A DNA stretch of 15,077 nucleotides from Glomus cerebriforme (taxonomy: Eukaryota; Glomeromycota; Glomeromycetes; Glomerales; Glomeraceae). The stretch covers positions 155,804 through 170,880 of the forward strand of contig QKYT01000017.1 of assembly GCA_003550305.1 (NCBI GenBank). The letters run 5' to 3'. Shown here piece after piece: positions 1-8,637 of the stretch. Position 1 is the stretch's first letter. Every line of letters starts with the position of its first letter. Both the position numbers and the translations under genes were made by a program. Below the pieces are notes generated by a model. The model did not search any database and was not told the DNA's origin. It worked only from the letters and a program-made list of their open reading frames with translations.

Positions 1-104
1 TGGTTAAATGACTTAAATGACTGGTCATTTGACTTTTATATGACAAATGACAAATGACTTGTCATTTGATTCATTTGTCATTTCAAGTCATTTGCCGAAC
101 ACTG
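1..104 (-). mobile_element. Terminal region of a hAT-like element or MITE, cut by the window start
   Basis: The first 93 bases contain about nine copies of the heptamer AAATGAC or its complement GTCATTT in both orientations, so the stretch can fold on itself. It ends in GCCGAACACTG, which on the minus strand reads CAGTGTTCGGC running straight into CAAATGAC repeats. A CAGTG-type tip followed by subterminal short repeats fits hAT termini, where transposases bind subterminal motifs. The repeat density drops sharply after position 104, which I take as the element's edge. The other end and the target-site duplication lie outside the window, so class assignment is inference. Confidence 0.45.
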
Positions 105-797
105 ATATATAAAGAATGGACCTTGATTTGCTACATGATGCTAACCAAATTAATACCTATCTCCTTCCTTTTTGAGAACGCNCTAATTAGCATAAAAGNC
201 AATCANAAGCAATAACACTATTATAATTAAAATCACCTGATACCATCAAATATATAGTATGATCTGTATATAGTGTTAATAATCATCCGATCAATGATTT
301 AAAACAATAAAAAAACTGATTTAAATTTTTTTAAAACATCGTTTTAAACCACGTGACATCCTTAGAATTAGGCAATAAAGCAATAAATAACCCATTTTTT
401 TTTTACCTGATTAACTTTTCCTTATTTGTATATTTTATCAATTACAAATCAAAAATTTATAATTAAGTTCAATAATCTAGTAGTTAAAAGCAAATGAACA
501 TTAATATTAGATATGTATCATTATTTTTTTTAAAAAAAATGCCAAATACAAAGCTCTATATCTAAAATAAATCTCCCGCTTGTACTTTTTCCAATCTTCT
601 TTTTATATTACTAGTTAATATATATCAATATTATTCCTTTTGCTTTTTTAACGCTTATTTCTTACCCTTCACCTCCTTCTACCTTCTGCTTCACTTCTTT
701 TTTCTTTTTCTTTTTCTCCATTCCCATTATTCTTATTATTTCTATCATTACATTTCACATCTGCTAACTAAATTTTCTAAATAATCCTTTTATTAGT
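105..797. other. AT-rich intergenic DNA, no gene seen
   Basis: No convincing open frame, RNA gene or long repeat is visible. The stretch holds three ambiguous bases (N at 182, 199 and 206), homopolymer A/T runs, a pyrimidine-rich tract around 640-720 and one CACGTG hexamer at 350-355. The ambiguous bases show that this part of the assembly is low quality. Confidence 0.6.
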
Positions 798-1030
798 GTT
801 GTAGCCCAAACACTACCATGTCCCAAATCAAACTTGGGAAAACCTTATATCCGAAACTTGACCATGTCCCAAACTAATCCAGTCTTAAATGGTAGTTTGA
901 GACGTCTTAAACACTTAAAATTTACTAGTTTTGTTTGGGATATGGTTAAATTTCGGACATAGGATTGTCCCAAGTTTGATTTGGGATATCCCAAGTCGGA
1001 TTCGGGACATGGTTACGTTTGGGCTACAAC
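798..1030. mobile_element. 233-bp inverted-repeat MITE with flanking direct repeat
   Basis: The element starts GTTGTAGCCCAAAC at 798-811 and ends with the exact complement GTTTGGGCTACAAC at 1017-1030. The complementarity continues inwards, imperfectly, for roughly 100 bases per arm, so the whole can fold into a long hairpin. The phrases CCATGTCCC and CAAACTTGGG recur in both arms. ATTAGT lies directly outside both ends (792-797 and 1031-1036) and is a candidate 6-bp target-site duplication. If the terminal T and A are counted as part of a 15-bp inverted repeat, the duplication would instead be TTAG. The right arm carries an extra copy of about 21 bases (969-989). There is no coding capacity, so it would need a transposase in trans. 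Confidence 0.8.
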
Positions 1031-1859
1031 ATTAGTCTAGTCATTATCTCCCTTTCTTTTTTGTTTTGTTCCATATTCAAAATATTTCTATTAATCATTA
1101 CTCTTTTTTATTCATTTATAGTTTTCTCATTTTAAACTATCCATTACTATATTATCCTTTTTTTCAACTTTTATCATCTTTAAATTTGATGATTCCTCCT
1201 CATTAGATTTATCCATATTTCTTTTATTGTAATCTTGCTTATCTTATATATCCAAATACTGTTCCAGTTCTCCATTATCTCCGAATCTTATATACCTACT
1301 GTCACTTATATCACATGTATTTCTTTCATATAATGTTTTATATGTTAACAGAATATCATACAAATTTTTAATTTAATATGGTCTGTTCTTCATGGCTTCC
1401 TATAATATCACATTTTTTTCATGATATAATTCAATTTTTAATATTGCATATTAAATTAAGAAGTGGCAAATATAACCAACCATAAGGATGATGTTTATGT
1501 TATATAGCGTAGATAAGAAACTCTATCAGTTAGCTAACACTGTATAATAGGTGTATTTCACTTAAATTAATAGTTCATATTATATTAGTATTATATTGGT
1601 CCAAAAAAAAAGATAGAAAAGTTCCAGTAACACATGCAAAAAAGAAATAACAAAGTTTAGGAGAAATATTATTTTTTATCACAACAAAAATATTAATTTA
1701 AATTTGGCTTTAAAAATTATTCAACTGGAATAAATATTTTGGTCCATGGATGGCACCAACTGGTATAACTACAAAAAATGTTGGTGATCAAACAATACAC
1801 TCAGCATTACATATTTAGAAATACTTATACTTATTTTGAAAATTATCTCATTATAATGA
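1031..1859. other. AT-rich intergenic DNA, possibly with coding remnants near its end
   Basis: Pyrimidine-rich and AT-rich sequence without a supportable gene. Around 1739-1820 a run of about 25 codons is open and less AT-skewed than its surroundings. It may be the first remnant of the decayed gene that follows, but it is too short to claim. Confidence 0.4.
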
Positions 1860-3274
1860 TTTTTTTATCATGGTAGTCTATTCTTCAAACAAAAAGAAAT
1901 ATTTGAAAGTGTAGAATTAATTGAACATGAAGTAGTTGAAAGTGTAACAAATCTACTATTTTGAACATGAAGAAAGTGAAGGTTTAGTTGAAGGTGTGAG
2001 ATAATTAAACATTCATAAAAAAATGAATAACTGGTACTATTACTTTGGGTAATACAATCTATTTTAAGATTTTCATTTTAGTCAATTAAAGGCAACATTA
2101 TTTGTTTGTAAAGAAGCTATCTAAAAATAATCTAGAATGATTATCAATATAAAAAGAGATAAAGAAATGATGATAATGTTGATCCTAAAAACATTGTTTT
2201 ATTGCATCTTATGATGGATATCAGACATTTTGTAAAGAGCTAATGATTATTATTAAAATAATTAAATTAGAAAAAATATTAGTATGTTTTTTAATGTAGA
2301 AAAGTCATTTAATGAAAAGAAAAATTACTGTATAATTTTAAGGTATTTTACACAAAGAATGTTGAGAATAACATTTATAGACTGCTGAATATTTCTTTTT
2401 TGTGCAATAATTAAATTCAATATTTTAGAAATAATTTTGAGTTATATAACAAATTAAAATGATATTAGATAATCTTCATAAAAGAACTTCAGAAATCATC
2501 CCACTAAGGTGTGTAATAATGATTTATTAGTGGAGTCTTAAGTATTATATTATTTAAAACATCACTTTATGGAAGATGAAATATTATTAATGTAGGTGGA
2601 TATGGGTTTACCAAGTCTTACATCAATGTGAGGTTATAAAATGGTTGCTATTAAAATATACCAGTTGATTGGATGAAAAAATCTGATGCCTGGGTAAAAC
2701 TTTTTATGAGAATTATTTATTATAATTGATAAAATATTATATTATGAAGCCATAAAGAAAAACAAATTAAAACCAAAATGACTTTTCATGTCCAAAAACA
2801 GATACATAAATATTTTGATCAAAAATTCTCCAAGTGAAATATATTAGGCTATTTTGAGCTTGAACATTTTAAACAGAAGATAGAGGCTTACCTTATATCT
2901 CTTGAGATGATCTCTGATACTAATGGTAATTGTTATTAATCAAATGGATTAGAATTTATAGACAGAACCAGTGCATATGCAGATGAAATACAGTGAATAG
3001 GTCACAACAAAATGACTCCAATTAACCATTGACCTCTCAAATGAATTTTTTCTCCTTAATTGACACCCAATAACTGATATATTAATGTAGATTTAATTAT
3101 AATATTTCCTAAATTATCAAGACACTAAATATGCCAAATGGAGAGTCATTTTGGCTAAAAAGAAAAAGTTAGGTTTTACTTCAGTTAAGCCAGTAACCAA
3201 GTAAAACTTAACAAAAAAGGGGTTATGACTTTCACTGAATTACAAAATGAAAGTTTATTATAATTATAAAATTA

Positions 3275-3592
3275 ATGGGTATTAATGTCCTTTCCTCAAA
3301 GTGGAAGCTATGGATACAAGCACTTTATACTCCTGCCAGTGTTATCTGTACCATTGACCATGAAAAAGCTAAGAAGCTGTACCAATTTAGGTTAGTAGAT
3401 ATTCAGTCATTTCATAAAACAGAACTCAAGTGACTTAATAAGTTAGTTTCTTTAGCTGTGGTTGACATGCTCCTTTGTGATGTCAATGGTGACATCACCG
3501 ATACTAAAACTAAGCTTGACAATACCCCAACCTCCTTAATCCAGGAGCTTCAGCAACAGAAACAAGTTGCTTCTTCTGTTTCTACTCTCTGA
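3275..3592 (+). pseudogene. Best-preserved island of the decayed gene
   Basis: From ATG at 3275 the frame reads MGINVLSSKWKLWIQALYTP and continues through TIDHEKAKKLYQFRLVDI to a TGA at 3431. It resumes in the same frame with LNKLVSLAVVDMLLCDVNGD and ends QQKQVASSVSTL before the TGA at 3590. Amino-acid make-up is balanced rather than AT-driven, which argues for real coding history. The single internal stop sits inside a K-stop-L context and looks like a point mutation. This is the best stretch for a homology search. Function unknown. Confidence 0.5.
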
Positions 3593-3766
3593 GTAGAAAA
3601 AGGCAGATGTTGTTCTTTACTAGAACTGTCTTATTGAATATAACCTCTAGTTGCTTCACTTGCACATCACCAAATGTAAAGTTCTTTCTATATTAAGTCT
3701 ACCTGAAGATAAACTTGCATCATTCAACTGAATTATGAATAATTCTTTCTTGTTTTTGGAAAATAA

Positions 3767-4096
3767 GTTATTGAACTAATTAATTCTTTTCAAAATAATA
3801 ATGATGAAATAGACACTTTCACCTCCAAAATCTCCCAAGGACCAACTCAACTCTTGAAAATAAAAAGCCCCTTTTGTCACTGCTGGTCTCCAAAACAACA
3901 AAAAGGGAACCGGGTTCAACAAACGACAGTGCAACAACCCAAAGGTTCTTCCAAAACAACTCATCGCAAGTCTAACAAACCTTAGTCCAACAAAAACCAA
4001 AGCAAGGGCAAAGGAAAAAGCAGGAATAAACCCTCCCAAAATCAAAACAAGGGGCGTAAGGTATTTGTTAATGTATATTTGCCTCAACAAGTATGA
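3767..4096 (+). pseudogene. Basic low-complexity C-terminal island
   Basis: After a TAA at 3764 the frame is open to the TGA at 4094 except for a TAG at 3983. It encodes a short acidic segment (NNNDEIDTFTSKISQGPTQ) and then a long basic stretch rich in Q, K, N, S and G, for example KSNKP, NKNQSKGKGKSRNKPSQNQN and KGRK. Such tails commonly bind nucleic acid or are disordered. The adjacent frame is also readable here, so an indel could make that frame the true one. It lies in the same frame as the island ending at 3592, with several stops between them. Confidence 0.4.
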
Positions 4097-4574
4097 ATAG
4101 TACTTAAGATTAATCTAGTATAATGTCACTTGTATAACTTTTTAAATCATGACTAACAGTTGTTTTTAAATTATGCACAAAAAAATAATTTTAACTTATA
4201 GAAGTTTTTAGAATATTAAGTAAAACATTATATCATGATCACTATAAAATATTATTCCCTATATCATCAATAATTTTACAGCTCTTTCTTTAAAATACAA
4301 GACATAGTTTGCATATATCTTATTTATTATATTTAATCTTTTTAGCGCAATCTAATTTTATTTTTTTTTTAAAAAAAATATATAGGTATATAAATTATAT
4401 TTTCATTGTTTATTATGTGAAATGTATAAAAAATTTTTTAATTTTTTTTTTCTGGTTGCATTTTTTTACTTTAAAGTTTCTTGCAATACAAAGTGCACAC
4501 TTTATAAAGTTATTGGTCAACACGCTATTTAATAAAATCATGATTACATCCTTTTTTAATTTGTATACAAAAAT
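4097..4574. other. AT-rich gap, probable 5' region of the next broken gene
   Basis: There is no supportable gene. A long open frame starting at 4309 exists only because the DNA is T-rich: its product is a string of Phe, Ile, Leu and Tyr, and it overlaps the coiled-coil gene in another frame. Long A and T homopolymers (around 4361-4378 and 4433-4451) resemble fungal promoter tracts. Confidence 0.5.
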
Positions 4575-5436
4575 ATGGGACTACATGAAAATGTTAAACA
4601 AGCGTTTAGTGCATTACAAAAACAAATTTCTAGTGATGATAAATATATTTTAATTACTAAAAAAGATGCAATTTTTAAAAACAAAAATTTTATAAAAAAA
4701 AATAACGTCTGGGTGGAGAATAATGAGGAAAATAATAGTGACATATCGAACATTATAGCAAATATTAATCTTAATACTAATGAAATGGAAGATGAAAATA
4801 TTCAATTAAAAATTGAAATTGAAGAACTAAAAACAAAAATTCGTGATTTAAAAGAAAAAGATAAAGAAAAGACAATCCCTAAAAAAAAGGTATCCGGAAA
4901 ATTAGCAGATCAAGAAAAAATTAAAAATTCAATTATTAGATTTTTAATTACGATAAAATTTTAGATCAAAATAATGAAACTTTTGATGAATTTTCAATTA
5001 GTTTGAGTGATGAAAAAAAAGAAAGGTAAGAAACAATAAAAAGAATAATTTATGGCATGGCAGGAAAAGCCAGCGCAGATGTTTACAAGCCATTTATTGA
5101 GTTAGAATTACTTCTTCAAAAATACAAGAATAAACATGGAGATGGTGGAAAAAAACTTGAAACTAGTGAATTATCCGAACCTCAAAAAAACCTAAGTACC
5201 TCAAAAAAGCAAGTAATTTTTTCTTTATTTGTAAAAATACTAAAAAAAAATGCATGGAGAACATGTAATGTTGCCCCAACTTATCGGGAAGCTGTGAATT
5301 CAACGACATGGAATAATATTTTAAGCGATTTGAATTTAGAACAAAATGATAAGAAGGTAGGATTTTTATAAATTTATAATTATTAAATGCTTATTAATTA
5401 AATATTTTCTTTTTTTAGGCGATTCAAATTGAATAA
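4575..5436 (+). pseudogene. Broken coiled-coil gene with a terminal intron, family unknown
   Basis: Starting at ATG 4575 (MGLHENVKQAF), the first part runs to about codon 123. It holds a short folded-looking N-terminus, an Asn/Glu-rich linker and a charged heptad-like coiled coil at about residues 70-99, followed by the basic PKKK. At the T-run near 4940 the frame jumps: coding continues in the frame of NYDKILDQNNETFDEFSISL. It then meets TAA at 5027 and carries on without a shift through ETIKRIIYGMAGKASADVYK to the phrase TYREAVNSTTWNNILSDLNL. A GT-AG intron at 5357-5418 (62 nt, acceptor TTTTTTTAG) fits, giving a last exon AIQIE and a TAA at 5434. Reading GTAAGA at 5026 as a donor does not work, because the only close acceptor puts the next exon out of frame. 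The damage is therefore one indel plus one nonsense codon. Function unknown; it may belong to the same element as the transposase pseudogene downstream. Confidence 0.6.
5057..5371 (+). pseudogene. Longest intact frame of the broken coiled-coil gene
   Basis: This open frame begins at an internal Met (MAGKASADVYKPF) and contains ELELLLQKYKNKHGDGGKK, a Lys/Ser-rich middle and a more conserved-looking end (WRTCNVAPTYREAVNSTTWN). I do not regard the Met as the true start, because the upstream 28 codons in the same frame are coding-like and separated only by the TAA at 5027. The last codons before TAA at 5369 are probably intronic, since GTAGGA at 5357 looks like a splice donor. Confidence 0.5.
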
Positions 5437-5631
5437 TTTTAATATACTAATTCAGGAATATCATACGAGAATATCATATTTGTACAAAAAATCAATAATA
5501 TTTACTTATGAGAAATATTTTTACAATGTATTGATAATAAATAATCAAGTTATATTCTAATAAGCATATGTTTTTATATGAATAATAATGACATTTACAT
5601 GTATTACATACGGTAACTCTAGAAGAAATAA
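5437..5631. other. AT-rich spacer
   Basis: Downstream of the broken coiled-coil gene. It contains no open frame of note and no recognisable repeat. Confidence 0.5.
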
Positions 5632-5862
5632 AATTTTAATATATTTCTTAAACAGAAAACACTCCTCTTTCTAAAACCCAGTTTATCAAAAAATTTCCAC
5701 AAAAAAAGAAATAAAAAAAAAATATTCCTTATGTTAGATACTAAGATCACAGAACGATATTTCGCTAAGGATTTGCCTTTCACAGGGCAGCAACTATATA
5801 ATTCTTCAATGTATCTGGCAGGTTACGCTTGTAGGATTGTCCAGGATGGTTGCTTATTTTAA
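5632..5862 (+). pseudogene. Coding-like island of up to 76 codons, unrecognised
   Basis: The frame is open from 5632 to the TAA at 5860. From the ATG at 5731 it gives a 43-residue product, MLDTKITERYFAKDLPFTGQ followed by QLYNSSMYLAGYACRIVQDG and CLF. The composition is balanced and clearly less AT-driven than its surroundings, which suggests genuine coding origin. An acceptor-like TTTCTTAAACAG lies at about 5644-5655, so it could be an internal exon of a larger broken gene. It sits between two other broken plus-strand genes. It could be an isolated exon of the transposase unit or a translocated fragment. Function unknown. Confidence 0.45.
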
Positions 5863-6140
5863 TAGTTAAATCTAAAATAATAATAATATACGGAATAAGA
5901 AGTAAAAGAATTCGGAAATAGTTGAAAATAAAAAAATCAAATACTGCAAGTGCCCGTTTTTTCTTATATAAGTATTAGTTTCAGATCGAGATGATGTCAA
6001 TTATCTGCAAATATTTTTTTCCCCTTTTATATGTTCCAAAATAAACAAATCCCAGAATTCTTTTATTCTTTTTATATACATATACTTGATTACATACATA
6101 TACTTGATTTTAGATTTTAGAATCACGTCCATATATAGTT
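5863..6140. other. AT-rich spacer with a short tandem duplication
   Basis: No gene seen. ACATATACTTGATT occurs at 6078-6091 and again at 6096-6109, an 18-bp-period duplication just upstream of the transposase pseudogene's first ATG. Confidence 0.5.
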
Positions 6141-6278
6141 ATGGTTGTAAAAAATACTCATTCACATCCATCTCCCCCACCTCACCGAACACCATACTAT
6201 TTACAAGAAGATTTAAAGAAATTAATTGAAAATTCCAACGATCTCTTAAATGATTCTACTTCACGAAAACTATTTCTG
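6141..6278 (+). pseudogene. First exon of the transposase-like pseudogene
   Basis: ATG at 6141 opens a 46-codon exon with a His/Pro-rich start (HSHPSPPPHRTPYY) and an amphipathic stretch LQEDLKKLIENSNDLL. The donor GTAATT at 6279 fits, with acceptor AATATAG ending at 6363. The next exon (PLIKAVFGETVLSDIHASMN, then KLRNIIMKEQKLLH) needs one leftover base from this exon but gets none, so a one-base indel has broken the junction. Reading on past the donor gives only Ile/Leu/Tyr-rich intron translation ending at 6344. Confidence 0.5.
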
Positions 6279-6836
6279 GTAATTATCATATTATCATATT
6301 ATTTTTTTATTATTATTATTATTTTAGTTCTAAATTTAATTTAATTTTGATTTTCAAATATAGGTCCATTAATAAAAGCAGTTTTTGGTGAAACTGTTTT
6401 ATCAGATATTCATGCTTCTATGAATAACATTGATAAGCTTCGTAATATTATAATGAAGGAACAGAAACTCTTACATCCATGTTATGGACGTAGTCCATGC
6501 TTATAATAAAAATGAATCAAATTTGCGAGAATATACTTACTCAAAATTATAGTAATCTTATTATAATAAGATTTTAAATTTAAATTTTTTATTTTTAGCG
6601 TTCATGGATGATGGGCATATCTTGATATTATTTATGCATGCTTAAATCACAAGCTGAATACGTGTCAAAATTTAAATATTTTATGGTGGATATGTCTTAT
6701 AAGCGTGTATTTGGAGAAATAAATGAACTCGAGTTTAATGCTTATGATGAAGATAACAATAGTGGTAAGTAAGGGTCAAAATTTTCAAGTTTTATGAATA
6801 AATCATCAACTATAATTTATAATTTTTTTATTTCAG

Positions 6837-7101
6837 TGGTAACATTTTGTAGAATATATTCATATGGAAGCAATGCTAAAGTCTATCAATGTATGTTTAC
6901 AGCTTTTTTTAAAGTCTATGAAGATTTAACTGGAGAAAAGCCATCATTTTATTATTTCAATCCAGAAAAGAAGGATGGGCTGCTATTATTGTTGACCTTG
7001 ATAAAGGTCAAGTTAAAGGATTATCTTTAGTTTTAAATTCTTTGTACGATTCTATAGATGCAGATCAGCATTTACTTTATATTTTAGATTCATTTTGAAA
7101 G
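6837..7101 (+). pseudogene. Catalytic-core exon of the transposase-like pseudogene
   Basis: The preceding intron 6765-6836 (72 nt, GTAAGT to TTTCAG) joins NNS to VVTFCRIYSYGSNAKVYQCM in phase 1. The exon reads FFKVYEDLTGEKPSFYYFNP, then shifts frame near 6970 to give GWAAIIVDLDKGQVKGLSLV with the proposed second catalytic Asp at 6994. It shifts again near 7088 to HFER, which splices at GTAAAA (7102) to NIRNSKYLNENKSLMRQ. An apparent start at Met 6794 lies inside the upstream intron and is not real. Confidence 0.55.
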
Positions 7102-8000
7102 GTAAAAAAAAAACTTTGATTGGATCGATTATAAATAATTCTTAACTAATTACTTCTATTATTTAACAAAATAGAAATATAAGAAATTCAAAATATTTGA
7201 ATGAAAACAAGTCTTTGATGCGTCAACTTCCTAAAGCCAAAACGAAAGATGATGTGAACTTTTTATTTGAGCAATTACAAATTATAAATTATGAAAATAT
7301 AAATGGTAAAGAATTGTGTTTATTTTATTTAGAATCAATTTATATTAATATATATATACAGTATATATATTAAAAAATAGATTGGATTAACGAATATAAA
7401 ACACCATGGATACTGGCATCATTAAATCGTAATTATTCATTAATGGATTATGATGTGTGGAGAACCACTCCATTTGATACAAAGGTTTTTGAATGTTCTC
7501 ATTCAAATGTAAGTAAAGAAGGGACGCGATTAAGACTTAAAACTACAATTTTCCAGTAAGTTTATTTAAAATTTTATTAATATTTTTTAATGTATTTTAT
7601 TAAATTATTATAAATTTTTTATTTTTCAGCTCGTGGAATTATGATTTAACATTATACAAAAGATTTCATAATAATCATCAATACAATGTTCCTATGTCAA
7701 GCAGAAACAAAAGCGGTATCAAAGAAAAATTGAAGCCAATAATATGATATTTTTTTAATAATTCTATATTTATTCACGTGTTGTTGTTATTTATTTTAGA
7801 AAAAAAATATATATATATATTCCAATTTCAAAGTCGAATAAAAAATGTTAGGCATAGTCAAAATGATATTGAATTTCAGAAAAAAATTCTGGAATTGAAA
7901 TTGAAGAGCGTAAAGAAGAATTGGAAAGGAAAAGGTTAGATAAAAATTAGAAATAGAACGAAGAGAAAGTGAATTGAGAAAAAGTGAAGATTTTATTTGA

Positions 8001-8637
8001 GGTGTAAAAAGTGGAAAAGTGAAAAATGCTTAAAAATTACTGCAGACATAAAATTACACAGTATATATTTTATTATAGTTTTAACGATGCATAAAATTTA
8101 TAATACTTATTATACACAAAACTACATATAATCCAATTAATCAAAGGGAAATTTTTAGCACAAAAAAATAAATTATATTTAATTGCGCTAAATTATACAG
8201 TATAATCATATATTTCTCTCTCTAATATATATATATATAACGAATAAAAATCAATCTCATTTAAGTAAAAAAATTCAAATTTTAGCTATTAACAACAGGA
8301 TGAATCTAATAATTGATACTGTATATCGATTGAAAATCAATCGGCCAATCACACAAATGGTTCGGATAACAAGTACAGTATCTCATCGGAAAATTTGCAT
8401 TTATAAACTCGCCCAAAATCTCATTTTTTAGCTAAATTCCCCAATTATAATAACATTATTATTAATTCTTATTATATTTAAAATAAAATGTTAAGGGTAA
8501 TGAAGTTACCGCACATCACTTCCATTCAGTTAAATGTCATTAATGAAAAAAAAATACACTAAATTATTTCTTTTGATTTATTTGCTATTTATATCTTCCT
8601 TTCTACATCTTTATGAAATATGTAATCATAATTATCG
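8001..8637. other. AT-rich region with TACAGTAT-type palindromes
   Basis: No gene seen. It holds the palindrome ATTATACAGTATAAT at 8192-8206 and a perfect 9-bp inverted pair, GATACTGTA at 8315-8323 and TACAGTATC at 8374-8382. It also has an AT dinucleotide run near 8226-8240 and the probable 3' end of the minus-strand nuclease-like gene. The palindromes may be relics of small elements. Confidence 0.45.
8577..8582 (-). terminator. Candidate polyadenylation signal AATAAA
   Basis: On the minus strand AATAAA lies about 55 bases beyond the stop codon of the nuclease-like gene, a plausible distance. In DNA this AT-rich the hexamer is common by chance. Confidence 0.3.

Larger units (their letters stand above)
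1860..4096 (+). pseudogene. Heavily decayed unrecognised gene, possibly transposon-derived, basic Q/K/N-rich tail
   Basis: I do not recognise the family. No intact frame remains, but coding-like islands lie in order on the plus strand. They are 1860-1964 (E/V-rich, ESVELIEHEVVESV), 2172-2243 (DPKNIVLLHLMMDIRHFVKS), 2586-2729 (GGYGFTKSYINV, then VDWMKKSDAWVKLFM) and 2838-3032 (FELEHFKQKIEAYLISLEMI, then GLEFIDRTSAYADEI). Further on come 3103-3204 (YAKWRVILAKKKKLGF), 3251-3592 (about 113 codons with one internal TGA at 3431) and 3767-4096 (one TAG at 3983). Neighbouring islands often share a frame: 2586-3032 is one frame and 3251-4096 another. This supports one ancestral gene hit by stops and indels. 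The last island is rich in Gln, Lys, Asn and Ser and strongly basic, as in nucleic-acid-binding tails of retroelement Gag or ORF1 proteins, but that is only a suggestion. The 104-codon minus-strand frame at 3776-4090 is its shadow. Confidence 0.5.
6141..8000 (+). pseudogene. Broken multi-exon MULE-like DDE transposase
   Basis: Exons read 6141-6278, 6364-6551, 6599-6764, 6837-7101, 7175-7305, 7381-7555, 7630-7747 (or to 7714) and 7800-8000. They are split by GT-AG introns of about 47-85 nt. The core begins KYFMVDMSYKRVFGEINELE and leads to VTFCRIYSYGSNAKVYQCMF, then GWAAIIVDLDKGQVKG. It continues with HFERNIRN, MRQLPKAKTKDDVNFLFEQL, DWINEYKTPWILASLN and DTKVFECSHSNVSKEGTRL. I read Asp (codon 6689), Asp (6994) and Glu (7491) as the DDE triad. 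The last matches the MULE tsN-x-aEs-x-N motif, here with Cys in place of the following Ser. The C-terminus is a charged coiled coil (EERKEELERKRLDK). The gene is dead: frame changes near 6475, 6970, 7088, 7895 and 7945, a TGA at 6623, and a phase clash between exons 1 and 2. No clear long terminal inverted repeats were found. The MULE call is from remembered motifs. Confidence 0.6.

Noticed and set aside
3776..4090. 104-codon minus-strand ORF
   Set aside because: It is antisense to the Q/K/N-rich plus-strand island, and its hydrophobic composition is what the complement of Lys/Gln codons produces.
4309..4653. 114-codon plus-strand ORF
   Set aside because: It is a Phe/Ile/Leu/Tyr-rich translation of T-rich DNA that overlaps the better-supported coiled-coil frame.
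4556..4753. 65-codon minus-strand ORF
   Set aside because: Antisense shadow of the coiled-coil gene.
5026..5063. 38-nt intron that would remove the TAA at 5027
   Set aside because: Splicing GTAAGA to GGCAG leaves the next exon out of frame, whereas simple read-through keeps the frame, so a nonsense codon fits better.
5731..5862. Small nuclear RNA or tRNA
   Set aside because: The less AT-rich composition first suggested an RNA gene, but no snRNA or tRNA signatures were found and the stretch reads as a clean protein frame.
6305..8240. TTA and AT microsatellites as functional repeats
   Set aside because: Short simple runs at about 6305-6325, 7808-7820 and 8226-8240 are expected in such AT-rich DNA and lie in introns or spacers.
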